From Alistipes sp. (GTDB taxonomy: Bacteria > Bacteroidota > Bacteroidia > Bacteroidales > Rikenellaceae), in the NCBI GenBank assembly GCA_017520545.1, contig JAFXFM010000004.1:124001-188000 (forward strand): DNA of 64,000 bases, written 5' to 3'. Made by a program: the position numbers and the translations under genes. Shown piece after piece: positions 33,439 to 42,775 of the stretch (positions are counted from its first letter, which is position 1; each line of letters opens with the position of its first letter). Below the pieces are notes generated by a model. That model was not told the DNA's origin. It was given only the letters and a program-made list of their open reading frames with translations, and did no database searches.

Positions 33439-34746
33439 ATGAAGAGGTTTTTTGTAATGATATTCGCCCTATGCGCCTTTGGGCAAGCACTATCGCAGCA
33501 GGTTTATCGCACCGAATTTTCGGTGTTCGACACACGCGAAGATGCACTAAAAAATGACCACTCGAAGAGTGTGCGCCATATTCGCTTTGCTCCAAAGCAG
33601 TTAGAAGTGGTGGACAAAGTGGTAGTGATGGGGCAAAACATCGACATTCCTACGGCGTGGAGCGACTACAACACCTATCTCCATATTCAAAATAGCGTCA
33701 AGGCGTATGACCTTGTGGTAAATGGACAATTGGTGGCTTCGGTCGAGGACCTTAACACCCCTGCCGACTTCCAGATATCACCCTACTTGCGTCAGGGAAG
33801 CAACGAAATTTTATTGCTCGTCCGCGATGCGATTTGCGGAGCGTTGAATAGTGGTGCGCAAAGCAATCAGGTGGCGCAATTCGACGGCTCGTACCTCTTT
33901 GCACAGCACCGCAAGCATATCTTCGACTACGATGCACGCATAGTTCAGGAGGAGAAGAAGTTTGCTCTCGAATTGGATATAATCGTGCGTAACGACTTCA
34001 ACTTCGAGGAGGTTGTGCAGGTGGGTTACGACATCTATGCACCCGACAACAAGCTGATCGACTATGCCGTGCGCGACTTCTCGGTTGCAGGTCGCTCACT
34101 CGATACGCTCAACATTCGTGTTGCATTGGGCGAAAATAGCAATTTCCTATGGAGCGACCAAAATCCAAAACTCTATCGCTTGACGCTCTACACCAAGCGC
34201 GACGGCAAACCTCGCGAATACATCTCATTCTACGTAGGTGCGGGTTCAACGACATTTGCCGACGGAAGATTGATGCGCAATGGTAAGCCAATAGAGGTGA
34301 AATCTGCCGTATATAATGCTGTCAGTACCTACGACAATGCTCTTGCCGAAATCAAAGCATTGAAGGCAAAGGGCATCAATACCCTACTGCCGAACAACCC
34401 TCAACCCGAATGGTTCTACGATATCTGCGACCAATTAGGCGTATATGTTGTGGAGCGAGCGAACAACAACCCTGTCGAGCAGTCGGAAAATCGCAAAATC
34501 GGAGGTACTCCGTCGAACGACCCGACACTCGTAGGAGACTACTTATCGCGCGTGAAGGCGATGTACTACCGCACCCGCAACCACTCGTGCATCGTAGCCT
34601 ACGCGCTCGGTGGCGACAAGGCCGGAAACGGGTACAATATGTATAAGGCGTATCAATGGTTGAAGAGCGTGGAGAAAAATCGCGCCGTAATATGCACATC
34701 AGCCGAAGGCGAGTGGAATACGGATATTTCAGCCATTGGCCAATAG
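33439..34746 (+). CDS. Truncated GH2-like secreted protein without catalytic glutamates
   Basis: The protein has 435 residues with a signal peptide (MKRFFVMIFALCAFGQALSQ). N-terminal beta-sandwich and Ig-like domains (YDLVVNGQLVASVEDLNTPA) precede the first part of a TIM barrel, as in GH2 beta-galactosidase/glucuronidase relatives. Family proteins usually exceed 600-900 residues, but this one stops shortly after MYYRTRNHSCIVAYALGGDKAGNG. The family acid/base there is the Glu of WSLGNE; here it is ALGGDK. The nucleophile region is absent altogether. It may be a carbohydrate-binding relic or a truncated gene. It is followed by rlmH 22 nt later. Confidence 0.6.
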   Translation: MKRFFVMIFALCAFGQALSQQVYRTEFSVFDTREDALKNDHSKSVRHIRFAPKQLEVVDKVVVMGQNIDIPTAWSDYNTYLHIQNSVKAYDLVVNGQLVASVEDLNTPADFQISPYLRQGSNEILLLVRDAICGALNSGAQSNQVAQFDGSYLFAQHRKHIFDYDARIVQEEKKFALELDIIVRNDFNFEEVVQVGYDIYAPDNKLIDYAVRDFSVAGRSLDTLNIRVALGENSNFLWSDQNPKLYRLTLYTKRDGKPREYISFYVGAGSTTFADGRLMRNGKPIEVKSAVYNAVSTYDNALAEIKALKAKGINTLLPNNPQPEWFYDICDQLGVYVVERANNNPVEQSENRKIGGTPSNDPTLVGDYLSRVKAMYYRTRNHSCIVAYALGGDKAGNGYNMYKAYQWLKSVEKNRAVICTSAEGEWNTDISAIGQ

Positions 34747-34768
34747 TCTTTGATGAAATTGACAATTT

Positions 34769-35242
34769 ATGGGTATAGAGTTAGTTGTTGTAGGTAAGAC
34801 CGATATGAAAGAGGTGGATGCGCTGGTACAAATGTACTCGAAGCGCATAAATCACTATGCCAAATTTGCAATAACATATCTGCCCGACTTACGAAATACA
34901 AAGAGTCTATCCGAGCAGCAACAGAAGAGTGCCGAGGGAGAGATGTTGTTATCGGGAATTACCGCCGGCGACTATGTAGTGTTGCTTGACGAGGCAGGCG
35001 AAGAGATGCGCAGTATAGCCTTTGCGCAGTGGTTGCAGAAGCGAATGAATAGCGGCGTGCGTCGCTTAGTGCTGATGATTGGTGGTCCATACGGCTTCTC
35101 AGATGAGGTATATGCGCGAGCCAACTCGAAAATTTCGCTCTCGAAGATGACATTTTCTCACCAGATTGTGCGTGCAATCTTTACCGAGCAACTCTATCGC
35201 GCCTTCACAATTATCAAAGGCGAACCATACCATCACGAGTAG
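34769..35242 (+). CDS. rlmH: 23S rRNA (pseudouridine1915-N3)-methyltransferase
   Basis: This is a 157-residue SPOUT-class enzyme that methylates pseudouridine 1915 in helix 69. It shows the opening IELVVVGKTDMKEV, the SAM-knot segment LVLMIGGPYGFSDEV, and the C-terminus SKMTFSHQIVRAIFTEQLYRA, all characteristic of RlmH/YbeA. It lies 22 nt after the GH2-like gene and may be co-transcribed with it. A strong terminator follows after a hairpin-rich gap. Confidence 0.95.
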   Translation: MGIELVVVGKTDMKEVDALVQMYSKRINHYAKFAITYLPDLRNTKSLSEQQQKSAEGEMLLSGITAGDYVVLLDEAGEEMRSIAFAQWLQKRMNSGVRRLVLMIGGPYGFSDEVYARANSKISLSKMTFSHQIVRAIFTEQLYRAFTIIKGEPYHHE

Positions 35243-35299
35243 AGAACTGAAAACGGAAAGCGGAAAACGGAAAACTTTTAGTTTTGCGTTTGGAGCGGA

Positions 35300-35460
35300 A
35301 TACGGAACGCCGCGATTAAGTTGAGAGCAAAGGCTGTTAGCAGCCTTTGCCGAGACGGAGCGGTGAAGCCCGAAGGGCAACCGACGACAAACCGAGAGCA
35401 GAGGGTGCTTGCACACTTTGCCGAGGTGCGAAGGAGGAAAAGCCTGCGGAGCAGGATTAA
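35300..35460. repeat. Cluster of short hairpins after rlmH
   Basis: There is no gene in this gap. It holds a row of small hairpins: GCAAAGGCTG-TTAG-CAGCCTTTGC; a diverged copy, GCAGAGGGTG-CTTG-CACACTTTGC, with one G-U change; GCCC-GAA-GGGC; and CCTGC-GGA-GCAGG. The first two share flanks (GAGA before, CGAG after), so they look like copies of one unit. Confidence 0.6.
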
Positions 35461-35491
35461 AACGGAAAACTTTTGTATAGAGAGTAGATAA

Positions 35492-35537
35492 AAGAGATAG
35501 GCAAATCGTTGTGATTTGCCTATCTCTTGTTTTTTTT
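35492..35537 (+). terminator. rlmH terminator with T8 tract followed by G9
   Basis: A perfect 16-bp stem (AAGAGATAGGCAAATC) is followed by G, eight T and then nine G residues. The G9 tract lies outside any gene. Confidence 0.88.
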
Positions 35538-35551
35538 GGGGGGGGGTTGGG

Positions 35552-36391
35552 TTATCTCTTCGCCTTTATTGACTGTGGGTCGAAGATATTATTCAGCACG
35601 AAGGCCAAGCGATAGCCTGCGCGTTGCAACTGCTGGTCGGCAAGTGCAACCATCTCGTCGTGTTGCTCCTTCGGAATCTTGGCAAAATCCTCGCCTGCAA
35701 CAATATACTTGAACGAGGCGCGATTATCCTTCACACTCTGATTAACCCAATCGGTGAGGGTTCCCTTGCAAATCTTCTTAATCTCACGCTTCGAGAGAGT
35801 ATTCAACTCCTCGTTGAACTTCTCACAGTGCCAACCCTTGTGGAAGATTGCCGGCGCATTATCCCAAAAACCGTGATAGCCCATCTTTTTGCCCTTATAC
35901 TTAAATTTCAAGCCCTGCGAATAGCCTGGTGCCCACTTAGGCTTCTTCCAATCAAATGGCGGTGCCAAGTAGCGATTGTGCGAAGGGCAGTGAAGATCGA
36001 CCGCTATGTGGGTAATAAGTTTGAGATTGAGGGACACGAGCGAATCGGGAAGGTTCTTGTAGTCCTTCATCTCCTTCATAATACGGGTGAGTTGCACGTA
36101 ACCACTACGTCCATCAAGTTCAACGATATTGTTATTCTCGTCTACCGCAACATTATGCCACCAATCGAGCGGCTCGTATGGAATGGTACAACGATAGTGA
36201 TCCATCCACGTTGCATAATATGTGAGCGTGTGAGGAAGGTATTTACGAATCTCCGCCTTGGTCTTTGGAGTGAGATTCTGCTCCGCAATATATACCGCAG
36301 CGTGATGCGCTACTGTACCCCACGCCTTCGCCTCGAATGATGCACCCAGCATAAATGCTACTGTCAAAAGTGCAAAAATTACTCTTTTCAT
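35552..36391 (-). CDS. S1/P1 family zinc nuclease
   Basis: The 279-residue exported enzyme has the signal peptide MKRVIFALLTVAFMLGASFEAKA, which is cut before WGTVAHHAAVYIAE, so the mature protein starts with Trp as in P1 nuclease, where the N-terminal Trp is a zinc ligand. Other ligand positions are visible: ATWMDHYR, WWHNVAVDE, LITHIAVDLHCPSHNRY and GFWDNA. It is probably a periplasmic single-strand nuclease or 3'-nucleotidase. It is monocistronic, with promoter box TATCTTTG at 36419-36426. Confidence 0.87.
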   Translation of the reverse strand: MKRVIFALLTVAFMLGASFEAKAWGTVAHHAAVYIAEQNLTPKTKAEIRKYLPHTLTYYATWMDHYRCTIPYEPLDWWHNVAVDENNNIVELDGRSGYVQLTRIMKEMKDYKNLPDSLVSLNLKLITHIAVDLHCPSHNRYLAPPFDWKKPKWAPGYSQGLKFKYKGKKMGYHGFWDNAPAIFHKGWHCEKFNEELNTLSKREIKKICKGTLTDWVNQSVKDNRASFKYIVAGEDFAKIPKEQHDEMVALADQQLQRAGYRLAFVLNNIFDPQSIKAKR

Positions 36392-36418
36392 AGTTTGGTT
36401 GGTTTAGTTTATCTTCTA

Positions 36419-36426
36419 CAAAGATA
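36419..36426 (-). promoter_or_regulatory. -7 box of the S1/P1 nuclease gene
   Basis: The minus strand reads TATCTTTG, 28 nt upstream of the ATG at 36391. Confidence 0.65.
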
Positions 36427-36560
36427 GTAATCAATTTTTGATTTTGCAAAAATGGGAGCGTGAAACAAAAAATGAGAAAGAAAATAAAAATGATAAAAAA
36501 CACCCTGCAAATAGCAACAAAAAAATTGATTTTAAGCAGATGAGAGCAAGGCTTGCGAAA

Positions 36561-36610
36561 AATCCCCAAGGCAGGGGGAATACTTAGCGTATTTTCCTGT
36601 CTTGGGGATT
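36561..36610 (-). terminator. Terminator at the end of the rpsH-rplQ operon
   Basis: AATCCCCAAG pairs with CTTGGGGATT, enclosing further pairing and an apical ATACTTAGCGTAT. It lies 37 nt beyond the rplQ stop. Confidence 0.85.
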
Positions 36611-36646
36611 GAGCGTAACGCAGCTATCGCTGCTTAAAATCGATTT

Positions 36647-37210
36647 TTACATTTTCTTGCCAACATTAGTCTTCTTCGCAACCTTCGCAGCAGTAGCCTT
36701 AGTAGCAGCGGCCTTTGGTGCCTTTGCCTTTGGAGCCTTTACTACGTTTGCGTCCTCAACTGCATCGGTAGCCTTCTTAGCACGCGAACGACGTGTCTTT
36801 GGCTTCGCCTCAGTTGCAACCGCTGTTGGAGTTACGCCGAGTGTGTATGCCTCGTTGAAATCAACGAACTCGATGATACACATATCAGCACCGTCACCCA
36901 AACGGAATCCGGTCTTCAAAATACGAGTGTAACCTCCCGGACGCTCTGCAATCTTTGGAGCGATAGTACGGAACAACTCGGTAACGGCCTCCTTCTGCTT
37001 GAGGTACGAGAATACGATACGGCGCGAGTGGGTTGTATCCTCCTTCGAACGAGTTACGAGTGGCTCGATGAACTGACGTACAGCCTTCGCCTTTGCAACA
37101 GTCGTCTCGATGCGCTTGTGGAGAATCAACGACGACGCCATATTCGACAACATCGCCTTACGGTGTCCCGCCTGACGGCCGAGATGATTGAAATTCTTAT
37201 TGTGTCTCAT
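36647..37210 (-). CDS. rplQ: 50S ribosomal protein L17 with basic C-terminal tail
   Basis: The protein has 187 residues. The core of about 120 residues ([20 protein letters not shown]) is standard. After about residue 130 a tail of some 55 residues rich in Lys and Ala ([18 protein letters not shown] and following) extends beyond the usual length. Similar tails occur on L17 in other Bacteroidota. It is the last gene of the operon, 2 nt after rpoA. Confidence 0.95.
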   Translation of the reverse strand: MRHNKNFNHLGRQAGHRKAMLSNMASSLILHKRIETTVAKAKAVRQFIEPLVTRSKEDTTHSRRIVFSYLKQKEAVTELFRTIAPKIAERPGGYTRILKTGFRLGDGADMCIIEFVDFNEAYTLGVTPTAVATEAKPKTRRSRAKKATDAVEDANVVKAPKAKAPKAAATKATAAKVAKKTNVGKKM

Positions 37211-37212
37211 AA

Positions 37213-38205
37213 TTATTCTTTATCAAGTTTGTAAATTGATACATCCATTCCGAACTTCAAGTCGAGCGATGCCAACAAAGCGTCGAGCTCTGTGAGCGAC
37301 TTCTTACCGAAGTTGCGGAATTTGAGAAGGTCATTGCGATTGAGCTTAACCAAGTCTCCGATGGTCTCTACATCAGCAGCTTTGAGGCAGTTGAGAGCAC
37401 GAACACTCAAATCCTTGTCCACCAACTTGGTTTTGAGCAGTTGTCGCATATGCAACTCCGGCTCGTTCAACTCGGCCTCCGAAGATACCTCGTCGAGGTT
37501 GATGGTCATCTTCTCGTCCGAGAAGAGCATAAAGTGCTGAATAAGAATCTTCGCAGCCTCCTTCAAAGCCTCCTTCGGCTTGATGGAACCATCAGTAGTA
37601 ATCTCAAGGTTCAACTTCTCGTAGTCGGTGCGCTGCTCTACACGATAGTCCTCACGCGAATACTTTACATTCACGATTGGAGTGTGAATCGAGTCGATTG
37701 GCAACAAACCAAACTCGGCGTTCTCCGGTGTATTCTCCTCTGCAGGTACGTAGCCACGGCCCTTACCAATGGTGATGGTGAGCTGCATCTTCGAACCCGG
37801 TGCGAGGTGGCAAATTACCAACTCCGGATTGAGAACCTTGAACGAGGTCAAGAAGTTCGAAATGTAACCCGCTGTAAGCTCGGTTACTCCGGCAACGTTG
37901 ATGGTCGCCTTCTCGAAATCCTGATTCTCGACGGTGCGAATGAAGCGAATCTGCTTGAGATTCAAGATGATATTCAACATATCCTCCATTACGCCCGGAA
38001 TAGCGGCAAACTCGTGGTCAACGCCGTCAACCTTAACGGTTGTGATAGCATAACCCTCCAACGATGAGAGCAATACTCGGCGCAAAGCATTACCGATAGT
38101 CATCGCGTAGCCAGGCTCCAACGGACGGAACTCAAATTTTCCGAACGATGCGGTCGATTCTACTACGATTACCTTCTCGGGTCTTTGAAATGCTAAAATT
38201 GCCAT
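37213..38205 (-). CDS. rpoA: RNA polymerase subunit alpha
   Basis: The protein has 330 residues. The N-terminal domain ([20 protein letters not shown]) mediates dimerisation and assembly with beta and beta-prime. The C-terminal domain (about 255-320) has [20 protein letters not shown] and [16 protein letters not shown], the DNA- and activator-binding helix-hairpin-helix. It lies between rpsD and rplQ, the standard alpha operon order. Confidence 0.97.
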   Translation of the reverse strand: MAILAFQRPEKVIVVESTASFGKFEFRPLEPGYAMTIGNALRRVLLSSLEGYAITTVKVDGVDHEFAAIPGVMEDMLNIILNLKQIRFIRTVENQDFEKATINVAGVTELTAGYISNFLTSFKVLNPELVICHLAPGSKMQLTITIGKGRGYVPAEENTPENAEFGLLPIDSIHTPIVNVKYSREDYRVEQRTDYEKLNLEITTDGSIKPKEALKEAAKILIQHFMLFSDEKMTINLDEVSSEAELNEPELHMRQLLKTKLVDKDLSVRALNCLKAADVETIGDLVKLNRNDLLKFRNFGKKSLTELDALLASLDLKFGMDVSIYKLDKE

Positions 38206-38231
38206 AATTTTATTGTGTTAATTAGTTACTA

Positions 38232-38840
38232 CTATTTAGAGTACAACTCGACGATCAACTGCTCCTTGATGTTCTCCGGAATCTCCTCACGCTCTGGACG
38301 TGCCAAGAACTTACCGCTCATCGAAGCGCCGTCCCACTCCAACCAAGCGTAACGGCTGTGGTTGGTGCCGAGCAACGACTCGGTGATAACCTCCAATGTC
38401 TTCGACTTCTCACGTACCGATACTACATCGCCAATACGCAACGAATACGATGGAATGTTAACTACATTACCATTAACACAGATATGACGGTGAGAAACCA
38501 ACTGACGTGCTGCTGCACGGGTTGGAGCGATGCCAAGACGATATACTACGTTGTCCAAACGGCACTCCAACAACTTCAACAAGTTCTCACCTGTGATACC
38601 TCCCATACGAGCCGCAGCGTCGTATGTACGAGCAAACTGCTTCTCCAACAATCCGTAGGTGTACTTTGCCTTCTGCTTCTCGCTCAACTGTACGCCGTAC
38701 TCCGAAACCTTCTTACGCTTGCGGGCAAGACCGTGCTGTCCCGGTGGTACGTTGCGCTTGTCGAGAGACTTGTCGGCACCATAAATTGCCTCACCAAAGC
38801 GGCGGGCGATTTTAGTTTTTGGTCCTATATACTTTCCCAT
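38232..38840 (-). CDS. rpsD: 30S ribosomal protein S4
   Basis: The protein has 202 residues. It is a primary 16S rRNA binder and, in many bacteria, the translational repressor of the alpha operon. The S4 RNA-binding domain is visible as [20 protein letters not shown] followed by [13 protein letters not shown]. There are no zinc cysteines in the N-terminus, so this is the C-minus form. Confidence 0.97.
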   Translation of the reverse strand: MGKYIGPKTKIARRFGEAIYGADKSLDKRNVPPGQHGLARKRKKVSEYGVQLSEKQKAKYTYGLLEKQFARTYDAAARMGGITGENLLKLLECRLDNVVYRLGIAPTRAAARQLVSHRHICVNGNVVNIPSYSLRIGDVVSVREKSKTLEVITESLLGTNHSRYAWLEWDGASMSGKFLARPEREEIPENIKEQLIVELYSK

Positions 38841-38901
38841 TGTTCTTTACTTTTTTTGTTTGATTAAGTTTTTAAGTGATTCTCTTCTTTCGCCTCGTAA
38901 A

Positions 38902-39291
38902 TTATACACGACGACGGTTTGGAGCGCGGCAGCCATTGTGTGGCAGTGGAGTTACGTCGATAATCTCGGTAACCTCGATACCTGCACCGTGAATTGTGCG
39001 AACTGCACTCTCACGACCCTGACCCGGACCCTTCACATAAACCTTAACCTTACGCAATCCCATATCAAAGGCAACCTTGGCGCAATCTGCTGCTGCTGTC
39101 TGCGCTGCATAAGGAGTGTTCTTCTTCGAACCACGGAAGCCCATCTTACCGGCCGACGACCAGCTGATAACCTCACCAACCTCGTTAGTGATGGTAATGA
39201 TGACATTGTTGAAGGTAGAGTGTACGAAAGCCATACCATTCGCACCAACCTTAACGACCTTCTTCTTAACTGATTGTGTTTTCTTTGCCAT
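38902..39291 (-). CDS. rpsK: 30S ribosomal protein S11
   Basis: The 129-residue protein forms part of the platform. The sequence [20 protein letters not shown] and the C-terminus [12 protein letters not shown] are diagnostic. It lies 12 nt after rpsM. Confidence 0.97.
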   Translation of the reverse strand: MAKKTQSVKKKVVKVGANGMAFVHSTFNNVIITITNEVGEVISWSSAGKMGFRGSKKNTPYAAQTAAADCAKVAFDMGLRKVKVYVKGPGQGRESAVRTIHGAGIEVTEIIDVTPLPHNGCRAPNRRRV

Positions 39292-39303
39292 AATTCTTCA
39301 CTA

Positions 39304-39684
39304 TTACTTAGTTGCCTTCTTCTTATTTGCTACGGTCTTCTTCTTACCCTTACGTGTACGAGCGTTGTTCTTGGTGCTCTGTCCACGAACCGGAAGACCA
39401 ATACGATGGCGGATTCCACGGTAGCAACCGATATCCATCAATCGCTTAATGTTCAACTGTACGAGCGAACGAGCCTCTCCCTCTACCTTGATATCCATCT
39501 CGGCGATAGCGGCACGGATTGCTCCGACCTGCTCATCTGTCCACTCATCTACCTTAATATCGTAGCTAATGCCACACTTGTCGAGGATCTTCTGTGCTGT
39601 GCTGCGACCAATACCATAAATGTAGGTCAAGCCAATCTCGCCTCGCTTATTCTTTGGTAAATCTACACCGACTATACGTGCCAT
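39304..39684 (-). CDS. rpsM: 30S ribosomal protein S13
   Basis: The 126-residue protein contacts the P-site tRNA and the large subunit. The start [20 protein letters not shown] and the end [20 protein letters not shown] with a basic tail are diagnostic. It follows rpmJ by 40 nt. Confidence 0.97.
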   Translation of the reverse strand: MARIVGVDLPKNKRGEIGLTYIYGIGRSTAQKILDKCGISYDIKVDEWTDEQVGAIRAAIAEMDIKVEGEARSLVQLNIKRLMDIGCYRGIRHRIGLPVRGQSTKNNARTRKGKKKTVANKKKATK

Positions 39685-39724
39685 AAATCTTTTCTTTTTC
39701 TTTTTTGGTTAAAAAGTTTTTTAT

Positions 39725-39841
39725 TTACCCTTGGCGCATTTTAAACTTTGGATTCTTCTTGCAAATCACATAGAGCTTACCCTTGCGACGAACAATCTTG
39801 CAATCCTCGCTTCTTTTCTTAATTGATGCTTTTACTTTCAT
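39725..39841 (-). CDS. rpmJ: 50S ribosomal protein L36, partly lacking zinc cysteines
   Basis: This is a 38-residue protein read from the minus strand: [20 protein letters not shown] and on to [10 protein letters not shown]. The usual first zinc ligand (KKRC) is Ser (KKRSEDC), and the terminal ligand region also lacks the usual His. One Cys of the first pair and one later Cys (YVICKK) remain, so zinc binding is probably lost. It sits between infA and rpsM as expected. Confidence 0.93.
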   Translation of the reverse strand: MKVKASIKKRSEDCKIVRRKGKLYVICKKNPKFKMRQG

Positions 39842-39862
39842 AATTTTTCAAGCAATCTTTTG

Positions 39863-40081
39863 TTATTTGTACCTAAAGGATATACGACCCTTACTCAAAT
39901 CGTAAGGTGTCATCTCCACTTTTACTTTATCTCCCGGAAGAATCTTGATGTAGTGCTGTCGCATCTTTCCGGAGATATGGGCCGTGATAACGTGTCCGTT
40001 ATCCAACTCTACTCGAAACATTGCATTCGACAATGCCTCGGTTACTGTTCCGTCCCTTTCAATAGCAGTCTGTTTTGCCAT
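39863..40081 (-). CDS. infA: Translation initiation factor IF-1
   Basis: The 72-residue S1-fold protein binds the A site of the 30S subunit. The sequence [20 protein letters not shown] and the end [14 protein letters not shown] are diagnostic. It lies between map and rpmJ. Confidence 0.97.
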   Translation of the reverse strand: MAKQTAIERDGTVTEALSNAMFRVELDNGHVITAHISGKMRQHYIKILPGDKVKVEMTPYDLSKGRISFRYK

Positions 40082-40131
40082 CTTGAGTTTTCGCTTTTTT
40101 AACAGGTAGCAAGCCCGATATTTCGAACCCT

Positions 40132-40905
40132 CTACCCAAGTGAATTTTCGATAATACTAAAATCTGTAAGCACATCGGGACCATCTTTGCGAATTGCAAC
40201 AGCAAACTCATAGTGTGCTGCCGGCTTGCGATCGCGCGTTCTGACTGTCCAGCCATCTCGCTCGAACACTATCGCTCTGCTTCCCATCGTAATCATCGGT
40301 TCTATGCAGATGACCATTCCCTCTTTCAATAAGGGGCCTCTGCCTCGCAAACCGTAATTGGGCACCCCTGGCTCTTCGTGCATTCTTCGACCCAGTCCGT
40401 GTCCTTCCAATTCGCGCACTACGCCATAACCGAAACTCTCGGCGTAGTCTTGCACGGCTGCGGATATATCGCCTACGCGATTTCCGACCTTCGCCTGTGC
40501 TGTACCTCTATAAAGAGCCTCTTTGGTAACTTCCAGAAGTTGGCGAACATCGTCCGCTACTTCGCCTACGGCAAACGTATATGCCGAATCACCCACAAAC
40601 CCCTTCATAAAGGTTCCTACATCGACCGATACTATATCGCCCTCCTTTATTACGATGTTGTCCGAAGGAATACCGTGAACCACCTGCTCGTTTACCGATA
40701 CGGTAATTGATGCCGGATAACCTTGGTATCCAAGAAAAGCCGGAGTTGCACCGTGCGAACGGATAAAATCGTCTGCAATTTTATCCAACTGCTTCGTGGT
40801 TACGCCCGGTTTAATGTGGCGACCAACCTCGGCGATTGTCTTACTCACCAAAAGGTTGTTCTCACGGAGCAACTCGATCTCTTCTTCTGTTTTCAGATAT
40901 ATCAT
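40132..40905 (-). CDS. map: Methionine aminopeptidase, type I
   Basis: The 257-residue protein removes N-terminal Met from nascent proteins. Metal ligands are visible in order: [19 protein letters not shown] (two Asp), [20 protein letters not shown] (His) and [13 protein letters not shown] (Glu), with the last Glu in [12 protein letters not shown]. It follows secY in the order typical for this operon in Bacteroidota. Confidence 0.96.
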   Translation of the reverse strand: MIYLKTEEEIELLRENNLLVSKTIAEVGRHIKPGVTTKQLDKIADDFIRSHGATPAFLGYQGYPASITVSVNEQVVHGIPSDNIVIKEGDIVSVDVGTFMKGFVGDSAYTFAVGEVADDVRQLLEVTKEALYRGTAQAKVGNRVGDISAAVQDYAESFGYGVVRELEGHGLGRRMHEEPGVPNYGLRGRGPLLKEGMVICIEPMITMGSRAIVFERDGWTVRTRDRKPAAHYEFAVAIRKDGPDVLTDFSIIENSLG

Positions 40906-40928
40906 CTTCCAACTCGATATATTGGCTT

Positions 40929-42302
40929 TTAGTGACGACCCTGAATACGTCCGGTCTTCATAAGACCATCATAATGACGATTCAAAAGGTGGCTCTCAAT
41001 CTGCTGCAGAGTGTCAAGAACCACTCCTACCATAATCAGCAACGATGTACCTCCGAAGAAGTATGCAAACTCCTGCTGAATACCCAATGCTGTCATTGCT
41101 ATTGCCGGCATAATTGCCACCAACGCAAGGAAGAGTGAGCCCGGAAGGGTGATTCGTGTCAGAATGCCATCGACATACGAAACGGTTGCCTTACCCGGCT
41201 TAACACCCGGAATAAAACCGCCATTACGCTTCATATCGTCGGCCATCTGCTGAGGGTTGATGATAATCGCAGTATAGAAATATGTAAATACGATTACCAA
41301 CACTGCGAGCGTAAGGTTGTACCACACACCTGTCATATCGGCAAATGCCGCTGCAAACTTAGGTGCCACACCAGCAAACAACATAGGGATAAACATCAGT
41401 GCCTGTGCAAAGATGATTGGCATTACGTTTGCCGCATTCATCTTCAAAGGAATGTACTGACGTACACCTCCGTACTGCTTGTTGCCTATGATACGCTTCG
41501 CATACTGTACAGGTACCTTGCGGACTGCCTGTACTACTGCAATGGTTGCCATAAATACCACGAAGAGCAATACCAACTCCACGATAACCATAATAAGCGA
41601 GTTACTACCGCCCATACGAGCGTTCAACTCAGCCATCAAGGCGTGTGGCAAACGTGCCACAATACCAATCATAATTATCAACGACACGCCATTTCCGATA
41701 CCCTTGTCGGTGATCTTCTCACCAAGCCACATTACGAACATTGTACCCGCGATGAGGAGTACGATGGCGTAGATTGTGAACCAAACCGAGTCGAAAAGGA
41801 ACGCCGCCGGAACCTGATTGTGGAGGTTTGCAAGATATGCCGGACCCTGTATCGCGAGTACAGCGATGGTCAAAAGACGTGTCCAGTTGTTCATCTTGCG
41901 ACGACCACTCTCACCCTCTTTCATCACCTTCTGAATGGCAGGAACCATCATACCAAGCAGCTGAATGATAATCGAAGCGGTAATGTATGGCATAACTCCG
42001 AGTGCGAAGATCGAAGCGTTGGCAAATGCACCACCAGAGAATACGTTAAGGAGGCCCAAAAGACCCTCACTTGTCTGGTTTGCCAATGCCGAACCCTCAC
42101 CCAATACATTTGGATTGATACCCGGAATTACCACGTAACAGCCCAAGCGATATACCAAGATCAAGAGTACGGTGTAAAGTATACGCTTACGCAACTCCTC
42201 AATCTTGAATATATTCTTGACTGTCTCCAAAAACTTCTTATTGGTAAACATCAAGGCCACAAAGACCAAAAGGACGATACCAACAATCAGAACACTATTC
42301 AT
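40929..42302 (-). CDS. secY: Preprotein translocase subunit SecY with extra N-terminal hydrophobic segment
   Basis: This is the 457-residue channel subunit of SecYEG. The usual start region (KKFLETVKNIFKIEELRKRI) is preceded by an extra hydrophobic stretch, MNSVLIVGIVLLVFVALMF. The alternative ATG at 42251 (MFTNKKFLETVK) would give a normal N-terminus but leave a 75-base gap after rplO. Ten helices, the plug and the C-terminus QQIESHLLNRHYDG are recognisable. It partners SecE, whose gene is at 57476. Confidence 0.95.
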   Translation of the reverse strand: MNSVLIVGIVLLVFVALMFTNKKFLETVKNIFKIEELRKRILYTVLLILVYRLGCYVVIPGINPNVLGEGSALANQTSEGLLGLLNVFSGGAFANASIFALGVMPYITASIIIQLLGMMVPAIQKVMKEGESGRRKMNNWTRLLTIAVLAIQGPAYLANLHNQVPAAFLFDSVWFTIYAIVLLIAGTMFVMWLGEKITDKGIGNGVSLIIMIGIVARLPHALMAELNARMGGSNSLIMVIVELVLLFVVFMATIAVVQAVRKVPVQYAKRIIGNKQYGGVRQYIPLKMNAANVMPIIFAQALMFIPMLFAGVAPKFAAAFADMTGVWYNLTLAVLVIVFTYFYTAIIINPQQMADDMKRNGGFIPGVKPGKATVSYVDGILTRITLPGSLFLALVAIMPAIAMTALGIQQEFAYFFGGTSLLIMVGVVLDTLQQIESHLLNRHYDGLMKTGRIQGRH

Positions 42303-42325
42303 AAAAATCTAGGTTTTAGCCTGTT

Positions 42326-42772
42326 CTACAACTTTACAATGCTACCACCCGCTGCAACGATAGCTGCCTCGGCGCTCTTCGAGAAAGCGTGAGCAGTTAC
42401 TGTCAATGCTGCGGTCAATGCACCATTACCCAAAATCTTCACACGGTCGTTGCCCGATACGAATCCAGCTGCTACCAATGTGTCGATATTTACCTCCTTA
42501 ACACCACTCTTTGCTACGAGAGCCTCGAGAGTCGAGAGGTTGATTGGCTTAAACTCTACTCTTTTAAGATTCGTGAAACCGAACTTAGGAAGACGACGCT
42601 GCAATGGCATCTGACCTCCCTCGAAGCCCAACTTCTGCGAATATCCAGAACGCGACTGCGCACCCTTATTACCACGAGTCGAGTAGCCTCCGTGTCCCGA
42701 ACCTGCACCACGGCCTACGCGCTTATCGTGGTGTGTCGAACCCTTTGCGGGTTTAAGATTATTGAGTTCCAT
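42326..42772 (-). CDS. rplO: 50S ribosomal protein L15
   Basis: The protein has 148 residues. The start MELNNLKPAKGSTHHDKRVG and the glycine-rich GRGAGSGHGGYSTRGNKGAQ block are diagnostic. It lies 3 nt after rpmD and directly precedes secY. Confidence 0.97.
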   Translation of the reverse strand: MELNNLKPAKGSTHHDKRVGRGAGSGHGGYSTRGNKGAQSRSGYSQKLGFEGGQMPLQRRLPKFGFTNLKRVEFKPINLSTLEALVAKSGVKEVNIDTLVAAGFVSGNDRVKILGNGALTAALTVTAHAFSKSAEAAIVAAGGSIVKL

Positions 42773-42775
42773 TTA

